Program-made: the position numbers and the translations under genes
Part shown: positions 1 through 7,448 of the stretch, one piece after another
Layout of the letters: each line of letters begins with the position of its first letter
Position numbering within the stretch: position 1 is the first letter of the stretch
Origin: an uncultured Bacteroidota bacterium
GTDB lineage: Bacteria; Bacteroidota; Bacteroidia; Chitinophagales; Chitinophagaceae
Length of the DNA stretch: 9,225 nt
NCBI GenBank assembly: GCA_903905685.1
Contig: CAIVHI010000350.1
Coordinates: forward strand, 1-9,225
Reading direction: 5' to 3'
Notes under the pieces: generated by a model
What the model was told of the DNA's origin: nothing
Seen by the model: only the letters and a program-made list of their open reading frames with translations
Databases searched by the model: none

Positions 1-1312
1 TACTGGTAAGGCCGAGGTCATACCGTTTACGAGCGAACTCCAAAGCACGACGCGCGGCATCATCGGCACGCTTGGCGGCATCATATTTGTGTACGGAGTT
101 GACCGCATTGTTATGGGCTTTGTACACATTCTGTTTCAAGGTAAGGTCGGAATTGTAGCGGCTGAGTCGTTGGGACTCCAAATTCACCTCTGCCTGTTTT
201 ACCGCATAGCGCGCCTGCCAACCATTGAGAATAGGGATATTCAGATTGACCGACAAACCCTGCCTAAAGTTGTCGCTCAACTGCTGCCCAAACGGAATGG
301 TGTTATAAATGGTGCGGTATACGGGCTGAACAACAGTATCGTGCGAAGAAGAGACGAAGCCTATAGGCTGATAGCCGAGTAAGGTATTCGAAAAACCGTA
401 GGTCTGGTAATTACTGGCCCAGTTGGTACCAACCTGCCCCGAAACAGAAAGTTGCGGATATAGTGCCCCACGTGCCGCCTTCCCACCCTTCTCGGCCGAT
501 GCCACGCGAAATTCGCTGCCCTTCACCGAGCCAAAATGCTCGTGGGCGGTTTTGAAAATGTCGTCAGGCTGTAAGAATTCCAATTGCAACATGCCGTTGG
601 GCTCTACATTTGGCAAATCGATTTCGAAGGGTGCAGACAAATCCAGGTTCAACAACACCTTGATGTCGAGTACCGACGACGTGTAGTTGGCAATAGCATT
701 GATAAGGTTGCTACTGTCGGATGCCAATTGCGACTCCAACTGTGCTACATTGAGTTCCGGCAGCCGGCCGGCTTCGGCAAATGCCCGAGTTTGCGCCAAT
801 TGTGCCTTGGTGAGCGCCACTTGGTTTTCGCCGATATGTATTTGCTCGTATGCCAATAGAGACGACAGGAACGCCGTAGCCACATTGAGCGAGATATCGT
901 CTTTCAACTGGTCTAAATCGGCAAGCGACGCTTTGAGTGCCAAATCGTTCTTCGCGATGGTGTTTCTAAGTTGGTAACCATTAAAAAGGGTCAAGTTGGC
1001 TGACCCGGTCGCACTCAAATAGTTGTAGCTACCGTCCACAAATTGGTTGGTAGTGGGGTTGATAGAACGCCCAAAGCTGCGGCCATAGCCACTACTCGCA
1101 TTCAGGGAAGGCAACTGGGCATACTTGCTTTGCAGAAGCGCATACCTTGCCAATCTGGCATTGAGGGAGTCTTGACGAATGGAAATATTGTGTTCCACCG
1201 CATACTTGACACAACGCTGCAATCCCCATTTTTCCACGGGTGGTGCAGCCACCGCAGCCAGCCGCACGAGCAGGGCCAGCGTCATTGCCGACAAACGAAC
1301 ACAGATGCGCAT
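1..1312 (-). CDS. TolC-family outer membrane efflux protein (C-terminus cut by window edge)
   Basis: This is an outer membrane channel of the TolC/OEP family, the exit duct of tripartite efflux or type I secretion machines. Reading leftwards from the ATG at 1310-1312, the frame stays open for 437 codons to the window edge. Residues 1-23 look like a signal peptide (MRICVR, then a hydrophobic stretch ending AVAA). Two OEP repeats follow, at about 28-225 and from about 250 on. Each opens with an amphipathic helix (LQRCVKYAVEHN; DIFKTAHEHFG) and contains the family's NG turn (LFNGYQLRN near 109-117; ILNGWQARYAVKQAEVNLE later). Long Q/L/A/N-rich helices match the periplasmic tunnel. Family members are usually 430-500 residues, so only the last few dozen are missing. 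An adaptor and an RND or ABC pump often follow such genes, but here they would lie outside the window. The family call is firm; the substrate cannot be told. Confidence 0.93.
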   Translation of the reverse strand, partial: MRICVRLSAMTLALLVRLAAVAAPPVEKWGLQRCVKYAVEHNISIRQDSLNARLARYALLQSKYAQLPSLNASSGYGRSFGRSINPTTNQFVDGSYNYLSATGSANLTLFNGYQLRNTIAKNDLALKASLADLDQLKDDISLNVATAFLSSLLAYEQIHIGENQVALTKAQLAQTRAFAEAGRLPELNVAQLESQLASDSSNLINAIANYTSSVLDIKVLLNLDLSAPFEIDLPNVEPNGMLQLEFLQPDDIFKTAHEHFGSVKGSEFRVASAEKGGKAARGALYPQLSVSGQVGTNWASNYQTYGFSNTLLGYQPIGFVSSSHDTVVQPVYRTIYNTIPFGQQLSDNFRQGLSVNLNIPILNGWQARYAVKQAEVNLESQRLSRYNSDLTLKQNVYKAHNNAVNSVHKYDAAKRADDAARRALEFARKRYDLGLTS

Positions 1313-1317
1313 AGTAA

Positions 1318-1348
1318 CAAAAGTAGTGGAAATGGGATAAAGGGCAAA
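1318..1348 (-). promoter_or_regulatory. Bacteroidota-type promoter of the TolC-family gene
   Basis: On the minus strand the sequence reads TTTG (1348-1345), 19 bases, then TACTTTTG (1325-1318). This matches the known Bacteroidota sigma consensus of TTTG/TTG at -33 and TAnnTTTG at -7 in every defined position. Only five bases (TTACT) separate the -7 box from the ATG, so transcription should start at or next to the start codon, giving a leaderless or nearly leaderless mRNA. The start site is inferred, not observed. Confidence 0.7.
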
Positions 1349-1533
1349 GCGGGAGCTGCAAAAAACAGGGATGGCGGAGTCAATGCCGCCTACGGGTAAT
1401 CTCTTTTCTCCAACAACGGGTGAGGGTGAGCCTACTTCAAAATGCCGCAACCTACATTCATGTCGGAACGCCAAAATATTTATTGGTGGTACCGAGGCAC
1501 GACCGAGATGCGCAATTTCATTTGCGCGCAATT

Positions 1534-2025
1534 CTAGTCTACCATGTAAGGCTCCGAAAAATGCCCTTGCGAAATCCTCATTGTGGTAGTATCCGTCTGA
1601 AATTTAGCTACAAAGGAAAATGTACCGGCGATGACCAAATTGACTGTATCGATTGTAAGGTAGACGAAACCGGTATGGAAGGAATCGGTAGAGTAATAGT
1701 GACTTATATCTCTAGAATAGTCAGTATACCACGCAAAATCACCAGAGGTATCCGCTAACGAATAAGTACCGGATTGGAAATACCCGTTTGAATTGCTAAG
1801 CACAATCGTCAACGCTCCGGCATCTCCTTTACCACTCAAATAGAGCAGATGCTCGCCCCTTTGAATCCTCCCTTGCACGCATTCTGCCAAAGGGTCATTA
1901 CAACCGGCCGAGAATGCCTTACCATTCGCGAAAAAAGTGACGTGCGGGCCAATAGATACCGGAGCCACCTTGCATCCAGATGCTAAGCTGAAAAACACAA
2001 CCATAAACAAAGTAATTTTTTTCAT
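1534..2025 (-). CDS. Small putative lipoprotein of unknown function
   Basis: This 163-residue protein starts MKKITLFMVVFFSLASGC, a short positively charged start, a hydrophobic core and a lipobox-like LASGC. Cys18 would be lipidated. The -3 residue is Ala rather than the usual Leu, so the lipobox is acceptable but not ideal. The mature part is rich in short beta-strand patterns (residues about 27-160), with a Cys pair at C43 and C49 (CNDPLAEC) and a C-terminal strand motif GTFSFVAKFQ followed by ISQGHF. That C-terminal pattern resembles small Bacteroidota lipoproteins grouped as DUF6252 or calycin-like; this is inferred from memory of the pattern. It is probably anchored in the outer membrane. 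It lies downstream of a divergent intergenic region and upstream of, on the same strand as, the efflux gene, but the 221-base gap and the efflux gene's own promoter argue against an operon. The gene looks more A/T-rich than its neighbours. Function unknown. Confidence 0.75.
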   Translation of the reverse strand: MKKITLFMVVFFSLASGCKVAPVSIGPHVTFFANGKAFSAGCNDPLAECVQGRIQRGEHLLYLSGKGDAGALTIVLSNSNGYFQSGTYSLADTSGDFAWYTDYSRDISHYYSTDSFHTGFVYLTIDTVNLVIAGTFSFVAKFQTDTTTMRISQGHFSEPYMVD

Positions 2026-2383
2026 TGCGTTATTTACTTATAGCAGTTTTTTAATTAAAATAGACAAAAAAATAATAGATAACATTATGCCGTGGCCTAA
2101 AAACAAAGTTATGAACAAACTGAAAATTGATGAGGGTGGAGAAAAGGAAATCGATTTATTACGCTTGCCGGTGCAATTCTTGCGATTTTCGCGCCACAAT
2201 TACTCCCAAAAAACAAACGACTTTCTCGCCGGATCTGTCGCAGGTATAGGCGAGGCTATGGCACTTTGGAGTTTATACCTCCCACTTTACAAGGAAGTTA
2301 GAAATTGACCGTTTCGGGATTCTCTGTATCTAATTTTTTTGAAAATTTTAGCAATTTAAGTTAGCTTTGACAAAAGTTCGATT
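2026..2383. other. 358-base divergent intergenic region, no confident gene
   Basis: This region separates the minus-strand lipoprotein gene from the plus-strand T9SS cargo gene. Bases 2026-2120 are strongly A/T-rich and probably hold the lipoprotein promoter. The best candidate -7 there is TTTTTTTG at 2072-2065 on the minus strand, one mismatch from TAnnTTTG and without a -33 partner. Bases 2310-2383 hold a good plus-strand promoter, listed separately. Between them, 2087-2308 on the plus strand is open for 73 codons from an ATG. The predicted product shows no family features, signal peptide or motif that I recognise, so I do not call it a gene. Confidence 0.5.
2338..2369 (+). promoter_or_regulatory. 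Bacteroidota-type promoter of the T9SS cargo gene
   Basis: TTTG at 2338-2341, a 20-base A/T-rich spacer, then TAGCTTTG at 2362-2369. This is an exact match to the TTTG / TAnnTTTG consensus of the phylum's primary sigma factor at an accepted spacing. The ATG follows 14 bases after the box, predicting a 5' leader of only about ten bases with no Shine-Dalgarno sequence. Confidence 0.75.
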
Positions 2384-3553
2384 ATGAAAAGACTACAAAG
2401 GTTGTTGTTTCTTGCGTTGGCATTCGGATGCCTTTATTCGCTGCCTGCCAATGCACAAGTGTCTTTCACTTCTTGGGTTCACCCACCCTACATCACCCTT
2501 TATGCTGCAGCCACCGGCGCAGGTGTCTCCACATCAACCGGGATAACGGTGGACGACCAATATTCCGACACCCTTTCCATCGGCTTCAATTTCACATTTT
2601 ACGGCAATACCTATTCCAAACTGCTGATAGGCGCCAATGGCAATATCACCTTCAATGACTCCCTGGCATCGGGCTATAATCCTTGGCCTATCACTTCATC
2701 GCTTTTGGGCAATTACGAGGTTTACAACAGTATTTGCGGGCCCTGGTGCGATATGGACGTGGTATATGGTGGCGACATCACTTATTTCACGACGGGAACC
2801 GCACCAAACAGGATATTCGGAGCCAACTACTGCCATAATGGTATGTACAGCAGCGCAAGCTGCCCCGGACAATATGCGACTACCCAAATACTGCTGTATG
2901 AATCGACGAATGTCGTAGAATCGCACATCACCCACAAGACGGTTTGTACTGCTTGGAACGGTGGCGCTGCGGTAGTTGGCGTTCAGAATGCTACGGGCAC
3001 GGCCGCCACCGCAGCTCCGGGCCGAGATTACCCGGCTACTTGGTCGGCTACCGACGAGGCTTGGCGTTTCACCCCCGACTCCGTAGGAGCGTCCTACGCA
3101 GTTGATTCCATTGCATTTGCGCCCATGTCTTATTACACCGTTTATTGGTATGACAGTGCCACGGGTGCCTACTTGGGCTCGGGCGACTCCATCGTGCTTG
3201 CTCCTCTGGCACCCACCACTTATGCCGCCTATGCCGTAGGCTGCGTAGACTCCGCATCAACCGGTTTTGATACCGTGGCCACAGGCTACATGACGCTGAT
3301 GCCGTTGTCGGTGGGTGCAGTGCCGCTTACCAACCAAATCACGTTGTTTCCCAACCCCGCCCACAACGAATTGTCTATCGTTTCGGGCTTAGGCATCAAT
3401 AGTGTGTTGGTTACCAATATCGTGGGCGAAACGCTGTTTTCAGGCGCCTTTGCTGCCGAAAAAAAGGTGGCCCTTAACACCGTTAATTACCCTGCCGGCA
3501 TCTACTTCGTGAAAATCGACGATGCGGAAGTTAAGCGGTTTGTGAAGGATTAA
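2384..3553 (+). CDS. Secreted protein with C-terminal type IX secretion sorting domain
   Basis: This 389-residue protein is predicted to cross the inner membrane by Sec and the outer membrane by the type IX (Por) system. Residues 1-24 form a clear signal peptide (MKRLQRLLFLALAFG, ending ANA before Gln25). Residues about 60-235 form an extracellular beta-rich module with a SIGFNFTFYGNTYSKLLIGANGNITF opening (66-90; only the pattern matters), four or more cysteines (C118, C122, C150, C160, C188) and a closing EAWRFTPDS. Residues about 240-305 look like an Ig/PKD-like repeat (VYWYDSATG, then a P-TTY-A pattern and a Cys at 287). Residues about 318-389 are a type A sorting domain: ITLFPNPAHNELSI, then PAGIYFVKI near 370-378 and a basic tail, FVKD. 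Such domains are normally removed on secretion, leaving the cargo on the surface via A-LPS or released. No catalytic motif is visible, so adhesion or a structural role is a guess. It has its own promoter and stands alone on this strand. Confidence 0.9.
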   Translation: MKRLQRLLFLALAFGCLYSLPANAQVSFTSWVHPPYITLYAAATGAGVSTSTGITVDDQYSDTLSIGFNFTFYGNTYSKLLIGANGNITFNDSLASGYNPWPITSSLLGNYEVYNSICGPWCDMDVVYGGDITYFTTGTAPNRIFGANYCHNGMYSSASCPGQYATTQILLYESTNVVESHITHKTVCTAWNGGAAVVGVQNATGTAATAAPGRDYPATWSATDEAWRFTPDSVGASYAVDSIAFAPMSYYTVYWYDSATGAYLGSGDSIVLAPLAPTTYAAYAVGCVDSASTGFDTVATGYMTLMPLSVGAVPLTNQITLFPNPAHNELSIVSGLGINSVLVTNIVGETLFSGAFAAEKKVALNTVNYPAGIYFVKIDDAEVKRFVKD

Positions 3554-3558
3554 GCCGG

Positions 3559-4479
3559 TCAGTAAACCAGCAGGTCTTTTACCGAGGAATTGCCTTGCAG
3601 ACCACCCGAATGGATGCACAGTATGCGGTCGGCTGAGTTGAACTCGCAGGCTTCCAACATGTCGCGTATTCCAAACATCATCTTAGAGGTATACACAATA
3701 TCCAAAGGGATGTGTGTTTCCCTGTAGAAGTCGTTCATGAACTCGACCAGTTCGGGTGTGCGTTTGCCAAAACCGCCAAAATGCCATTTTACCAATAGCT
3801 CCCACGCTCGTTGCTTTTCGGGCAAAATGTGGTGGTTGATGTCGGCCGCCATGGAGCCCGCGTTCTTAAACGGGGCAAAACCCAATATTTTTTGTTGTAG
3901 GGGCAATTTATTTCGTAAGCCCGCAAGCGTGGTACCCGTGCCCACCGCCAGTGCAATGTGGGTGTATTTTTTCGACACAAACCTGTCTATCAGTCCAGCA
4001 CCGGTGCGCCCCCGCTCATTGGCACCGCCTTCCGGAACAATGTACGTGCTGTCGAAATCCGCAGTCAACTCCTTAAGGAATTCAGCATCACCTTTATTTC
4101 CATAAAAATCTTTGGTCACGAAATGCAACTCCATGCCAAACCTTTGGCAGTCGTTCAGCGTAGCGGTAGGCTCGGCATAGACGCCTCTCACCACCCCTAC
4201 CGAGCGGAGCCCAAACATTTGTGCGGCATAAGCCGTGGCAACCAAGTGGTTGGAATAACCTCCGCCAAAGGTCACTACGGTTTTGAAGCCATTATCTATG
4301 GCGTAGGCCATATTGAGGCGCAGCTTGTACCACTTGTTGCCCGACACTACGGGATGCAACAGGTCGAGGCGCAATACGTCTACACCGGCTACTTTGCTTT
4401 GAAACCAAAATTTGGAAAGAGGTTGGATGACGACGTTGCGTTCATCAATTGTATCCGTATTCCCTGAGATAGGCATCAT
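3559..4479 (-). CDS. PLP-dependent D-cysteine desulfhydrase / ACC deaminase-family enzyme
   Basis: This is a fold-type II PLP enzyme of the tryptophan-synthase-beta superfamily, ACC deaminase/D-cysteine desulfhydrase branch (COG2515 type), 306 residues and about normal family length. Lys49 in the SGNKWYKLRLN motif (46-56) is the expected Schiff-base lysine. GGGYSNHLVATAYAA (72-86) carries the Ser-Asn-His that contacts the substrate carboxylate and cofactor. VGTGTTLAG (179-187) is the phosphate-binding loop, and HSGGLQG (290-296) is the C-terminal motif near the pyridine ring. Members release pyruvate and ammonia, plus sulfide where D-cysteine is the substrate; the actual substrate cannot be decided from the sequence. 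The ATG at 4479 is followed directly by a second at 4476. Either start overlaps the end of era by 32-35 bases, so co-transcription and perhaps translational coupling are likely. Its stop is 5 bases from that of the convergent T9SS gene. Confidence 0.88.
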   Translation of the reverse strand: MMPISGNTDTIDERNVVIQPLSKFWFQSKVAGVDVLRLDLLHPVVSGNKWYKLRLNMAYAIDNGFKTVVTFGGGYSNHLVATAYAAQMFGLRSVGVVRGVYAEPTATLNDCQRFGMELHFVTKDFYGNKGDAEFLKELTADFDSTYIVPEGGANERGRTGAGLIDRFVSKKYTHIALAVGTGTTLAGLRNKLPLQQKILGFAPFKNAGSMAADINHHILPEKQRAWELLVKWHFGGFGKRTPELVEFMNDFYRETHIPLDIVYTSKMMFGIRDMLEACEFNSADRILCIHSGGLQGNSSVKDLLVY

Positions 4480-5329
4480 TGTCCCTCCATTTGGGCCGCA
4501 CTTTCACGAACAATTCCAAGTGGACCTTTTGCTGTAAAAATTTTTCAATCGAGAGTCTGGAATTGATGCCCAATTGCTTGATCATGCTGCCACCCCTACC
4601 CAGCAGAATGACTTTCTGGGTCTCTCGGCTCACTACAATCTCCGCTTTGATGACGGTGATGTGCGGCAATTCCTCATACGACTGCACGATGACTGCACTG
4701 TGGTAAGGTATCTCCTCATCGAATAACACATATATCTGCTCCCGCACCAACTCGCTCACAAAGAACCGCTGGGACCTGTCTGAAATATCGTCCTCCGGAA
4801 AATAGGCTGGCGATTCCGGAAGATATTGAAGGATTAGGGGGATGATTTTATCGGTATTGATGAGCTTCTTGGACGACACCGCCAGCAATACCCAGTCGGG
4901 GAACAGCGTTCGGAATTCTTCCTCAATGGCCGACAATGCAGCCGGGTCGGCTATTCGGTCTATTTTGTTGAGGATGAGGATGGTAGGCACCTTGAGCTTC
5001 AAGAGGGAGGCTACGCCTACCAGTTCTTCCGATGGGCGGGTGATGTCGTGCACCACAAGCGCCACATCGGCATCTTCGAGAGCACTCTTCACTTGCGCCA
5101 ACATGCGCTCATGCAGTTTGTACTTGGGGTCTATGACGCCCGGAGTGTCCGAAAACACGATTTGCGCATCGGGCTGGGTGTGGATACCCAATATCCTGTG
5201 ACGTGTGGTTTGAACTTTATGGGAGGTAATCACCAAGTGTTCTCCCAACAGAGCGTTCAAAAGGGTAGATTTACCCGCATTGGGTGCTCCAAAAATATTG
5301 GCAAAGCCAGATTGGTAGTTTGAACTCAT
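4445..5329 (-). CDS. era: GTPase Era (ribosome small-subunit assembly)
   Basis: Era is an essential GTPase that binds the 3' end of 16S rRNA and helps mature the 30S subunit. From the ATG at 5329 it has 294 residues, the usual length. The G1/P-loop is GAPNAGKST (14-22), G3 is DTPG (61-64), G4 is NKID (121-124) and G5 is SSK (152-154). The C-terminal KH domain holds the GRGGSMIKQLG loop (244-254), which contacts RNA, and ends KVRPKWRDNDAYLREYGYN, typical of Era. I chose the ATG at 5329 over an in-frame TTG at 5341 because that TTG is part of the probable -7 promoter box and the homology starts after the ATG. The gene is followed by an overlapping PLP-enzyme gene, and parE lies upstream on the same strand across a 179-base gap. 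Confidence 0.96.
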   Translation of the reverse strand: MSSNYQSGFANIFGAPNAGKSTLLNALLGEHLVITSHKVQTTRHRILGIHTQPDAQIVFSDTPGVIDPKYKLHERMLAQVKSALEDADVALVVHDITRPSEELVGVASLLKLKVPTILILNKIDRIADPAALSAIEEEFRTLFPDWVLLAVSSKKLINTDKIIPLILQYLPESPAYFPEDDISDRSQRFFVSELVREQIYVLFDEEIPYHSAVIVQSYEELPHITVIKAEIVVSRETQKVILLGRGGSMIKQLGINSRLSIEKFLQQKVHLELFVKVRPKWRDNDAYLREYGYN

Positions 5330-5338
5330 TATTGGTTG

Positions 5339-5346
5339 CAAAAGTA
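5339..5346 (-). promoter_or_regulatory. era: Probable -7 promoter element for era
   Basis: The minus strand reads TACTTTTG (5346-5339), an exact TAnnTTTG and the same octamer as the one before the TolC-family gene. It ends nine bases before the era ATG, predicting a leader of roughly four or five bases. No good TTTG/TTG is seen at the usual distance upstream, so the -33 half is weak. The upstream DNA (5347-5440) is A/T-rich, as expected for a promoter. Confidence 0.5.
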
Positions 5347-5449
5347 GGAAATTTATACCGAATAATACAGATTCTGAAAATCTTCAAACAAATAAAAAAA
5401 CAATAAAAATTGAATTTCTGCGTTTTTTAGCCATCTTGCAGCTCCCGTT

Positions 5450-5506
5450 TTTGGGCTCAAAATAGCGTGCTACCAATAGTTGGGCAACCAGACAAACGAG
5501 CCCAAA
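5450..5506 (-). repeat. Inverted repeat / competing hairpins just after parE
   Basis: TTTGGGCTC (5450-5458) and GAGCCCAAA (5498-5506) form a perfect 9-base inverted repeat around a 39-base loop, starting two bases after the parE stop codon. Inside the loop TTGGGC (5480-5485) can also pair with GCCCAA (5500-5505) over a 14-base loop. The two hairpins share one arm and cannot form together. No U-run follows either hairpin on the minus strand, so this is not a classical intrinsic terminator. It may protect the parE mRNA 3' end or act in transcription read-through to era; this is inference. Confidence 0.45.
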
Positions 5507-5508
5507 CC

Positions 5509-7404
5509 CTACCCTACTTCCACACCCAATTCCTCGGGTAGGTCTTTTTCTATACGTAGATTGTTGATGATGAACAACTGGCGGTCGGGGGTGTTTTTAC
5601 CCATGTAATATTCCAGCAGTTTTTGAATTTGGGCGTCTAGCGTAAGCAACACCGGGTCTCTACGCATGTCGGCGCCAATAAACCGCGCAAATTCTTCCGG
5701 ACTGATTTCGCCCAGACCCTTAAAACGCGTTATTTCGGCTTTGGGGCCAATGTCGGTTATCGCCCGCTTGCGGTCGTCGTCATTATAGCAGTAGTAGGTC
5801 TTCTGCTTGTTCCTGACGCGGAACAGGGGTGTTTGGAGGATGTAGACGTGGTTGCCGCGCACCAAATCGGGAAAAAATTGCAGGAAGAATGTCATGAGCA
5901 GCAACCTGATGTGCATACCGTCCACATCGGCATCGGTGGCTATCACGATGTTGTTGTATCGGAGGTATTCTATGCCTTCCTCAATGTTGAGCGCGTGTTG
6001 CAATAGGTTGAACTCCTCATTCTCATAAACAATCTTCTTGGTGAGCCCATAGCAATTTAGCGGTTTACCCCGCAGGCTGAACACGGCCTGGCTCTCCACA
6101 TTGCGGCTCTTGGTGATGCTCCCGCTCGCAGAGTCCCCCTCCGTAATGAACAGGGTGGATTCCAACTGCTTCAACTGAAACTCCTCTTTGTTCTTGGCCG
6201 GTAACTCGTCGTTGAGGTGAATGCGGCAGTCGCGCAGCTTCTTGTTGTGCAGGTTGGCCTTCTTGCTGCGCTCATTGGCCAGTTTCCGGATGCCCGACAG
6301 CTCTTTGCGCTCGCGCTCGCTTTGCTCGATGCGCTTTTTGAGGGCTTCGGCCGCGGCACCGTTTTTATGGAGGTAGTTATCGAGCTCCTTATTAAGGAAA
6401 TCGGCTATGAATGCCTTCATAGACGGCCCGCCTTCCGACACGTATTGGGAGCCCAACTTGGTCTTGGTTTGCGACTCGAACACCGGCTCTTGCACCCTTA
6501 CCGAAACCGCCGCGCAAATGCTCTGACGAATGTCCGACGCATCGTAATCTTTCTTGAAAAACTCCCGTACGGTCTTGACGAAGGCCTCGCGGAATGCCGC
6601 TTGGTGGGTGCCGCCCTGCGTAGTATGCTGCCCGTTTACAAAAGAATAGATGTCCTCGCCATAGTCGCCCGAGTGGGTGATGGCTACTTCTATGTCATTG
6701 CCCTTCAAGTGGATGATGGGATAACGCAGCGTCTCCGGATTGGTTTTGCGGCTCAACAAATCGAGCAGGCCGTTGCGCGACACATAGTTGCGGCGGTTGA
6801 AGTGTATCTGTAAGCCCGCATTTAGGAAACAGTAGTTCCAAACCTGGTTTTCGACATACTCATGCAGGAAGTGGTAATTTTTAAAGATGGTTTCATCGGG
6901 CTTGAACTCCACCAACGTTCCGTTGGGCTCGTCGGTAGCCGTTTCGGGATTGTCTTCCACCAAGATGCCCCGCTCAAAAACAGCCGTCTTGGCCCTTCCC
7001 TCTCTGAATGCCGAAATCTTGAAATGGGTGCTCAATGCATTGACCGCCTTGGTACCTACGCCGTTTAGCCCTACCGACTTTTGGAATGCCTTGCTGTCGT
7101 ACTTGGCGCCTGTGTTGATTTTAGAGACCACATCAACCACCTTGCCCAGCGGGATGCCCCGCCCAAAATCGCGTACCCGCACGGTAGCATCGGCCACAGT
7201 GAGCTCCACGCGCTTGCCGTGGCCCATCGTGAATTCGTCGATGCAGTTATCCACTACTTCTTTCACCAATACGTAAATGCCGTCGTCGGCACTGCTGCCG
7301 TCACCCAGCTTGCCGATGTACATGCCGGGCCGTAGCCTGATGTGCTCGCGCCAGTCGAGCGACCGAATGCTGTCTTCGTTGTATTGATTGTCCAAATTCG
7401 CCAT
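5509..7404 (-). CDS. parE: DNA topoisomerase IV subunit B
   Basis: ParE is the ATPase subunit of topoisomerase IV, which decatenates daughter chromosomes together with ParC. The 631-residue product has the GHKL ATPase domain: KEVVDNCIDE (48-57; Glu49 is the expected general base and Asn53 binds Mg), DFGRGIP (79-85) and the ATP-lid GLNGVGTKAVNALS (112-125). The transducer domain carries the QTKTKL loop (312-317), whose lysine contacts ATP gamma-phosphate. A charged helical linker spans about 340-400. The TOPRIM domain has EGDSASGS (422-429), RGKPLN (445-450) and DADVDGMHIR (491-500), followed by FKGLGEI (561-567) and the tail YMGKNTPDRQLF (600-611). The opening SIRSLDWREHIRLRPGMYIGKLGDGS is characteristic of Bacteroidota ParE rather than GyrB, and there is no large TOPRIM insert of the enterobacterial GyrB kind. 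parC is not in the window. The gene starts 44 bases after the Fe-S protein gene ends, with no promoter box visible in that gap. Confidence 0.95.
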   Translation of the reverse strand: MANLDNQYNEDSIRSLDWREHIRLRPGMYIGKLGDGSSADDGIYVLVKEVVDNCIDEFTMGHGKRVELTVADATVRVRDFGRGIPLGKVVDVVSKINTGAKYDSKAFQKSVGLNGVGTKAVNALSTHFKISAFREGRAKTAVFERGILVEDNPETATDEPNGTLVEFKPDETIFKNYHFLHEYVENQVWNYCFLNAGLQIHFNRRNYVSRNGLLDLLSRKTNPETLRYPIIHLKGNDIEVAITHSGDYGEDIYSFVNGQHTTQGGTHQAAFREAFVKTVREFFKKDYDASDIRQSICAAVSVRVQEPVFESQTKTKLGSQYVSEGGPSMKAFIADFLNKELDNYLHKNGAAAEALKKRIEQSERERKELSGIRKLANERSKKANLHNKKLRDCRIHLNDELPAKNKEEFQLKQLESTLFITEGDSASGSITKSRNVESQAVFSLRGKPLNCYGLTKKIVYENEEFNLLQHALNIEEGIEYLRYNNIVIATDADVDGMHIRLLLMTFFLQFFPDLVRGNHVYILQTPLFRVRNKQKTYYCYNDDDRKRAITDIGPKAEITRFKGLGEISPEEFARFIGADMRRDPVLLTLDAQIQKLLEYYMGKNTPDRQLFIINNLRIEKDLPEELGVEVG

Positions 7405-7448
7405 GGGGTACTGAAAATGTTGTTGTTAGAGGGAAAAATCAGGAACTG

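Noticed and set aside
1510..1527. GCGCAA / TTGCGC hairpin downstream of the lipoprotein stop as a terminator
   Set aside because: The stem is only six bases and no U-run follows on the minus strand; too weak to call.
1937..2308. Plus-strand open frame running from inside the lipoprotein gene into the intergenic region, or from an ATG at 2087
   Set aside because: The first part is antisense to the lipoprotein. The 73-residue remainder has no recognised motif or promoter, so it is noted only under the intergenic region.
3958..4467. 169-codon plus-strand open frame opposite the PLP enzyme
   Set aside because: It is antisense to a gene with all its catalytic motifs intact; no independent evidence.
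5330..5341. TTG at 5341 as the era start
   Set aside because: It lies inside the TACTTTTG promoter box, and the ATG at 5329 gives the normal Era length.
6217..6813. 198-codon plus-strand open frame inside parE
   Set aside because: It is antisense to strongly conserved ParE transducer and linker sequence and has no recognisable motif; a shadow of parE codon bias.
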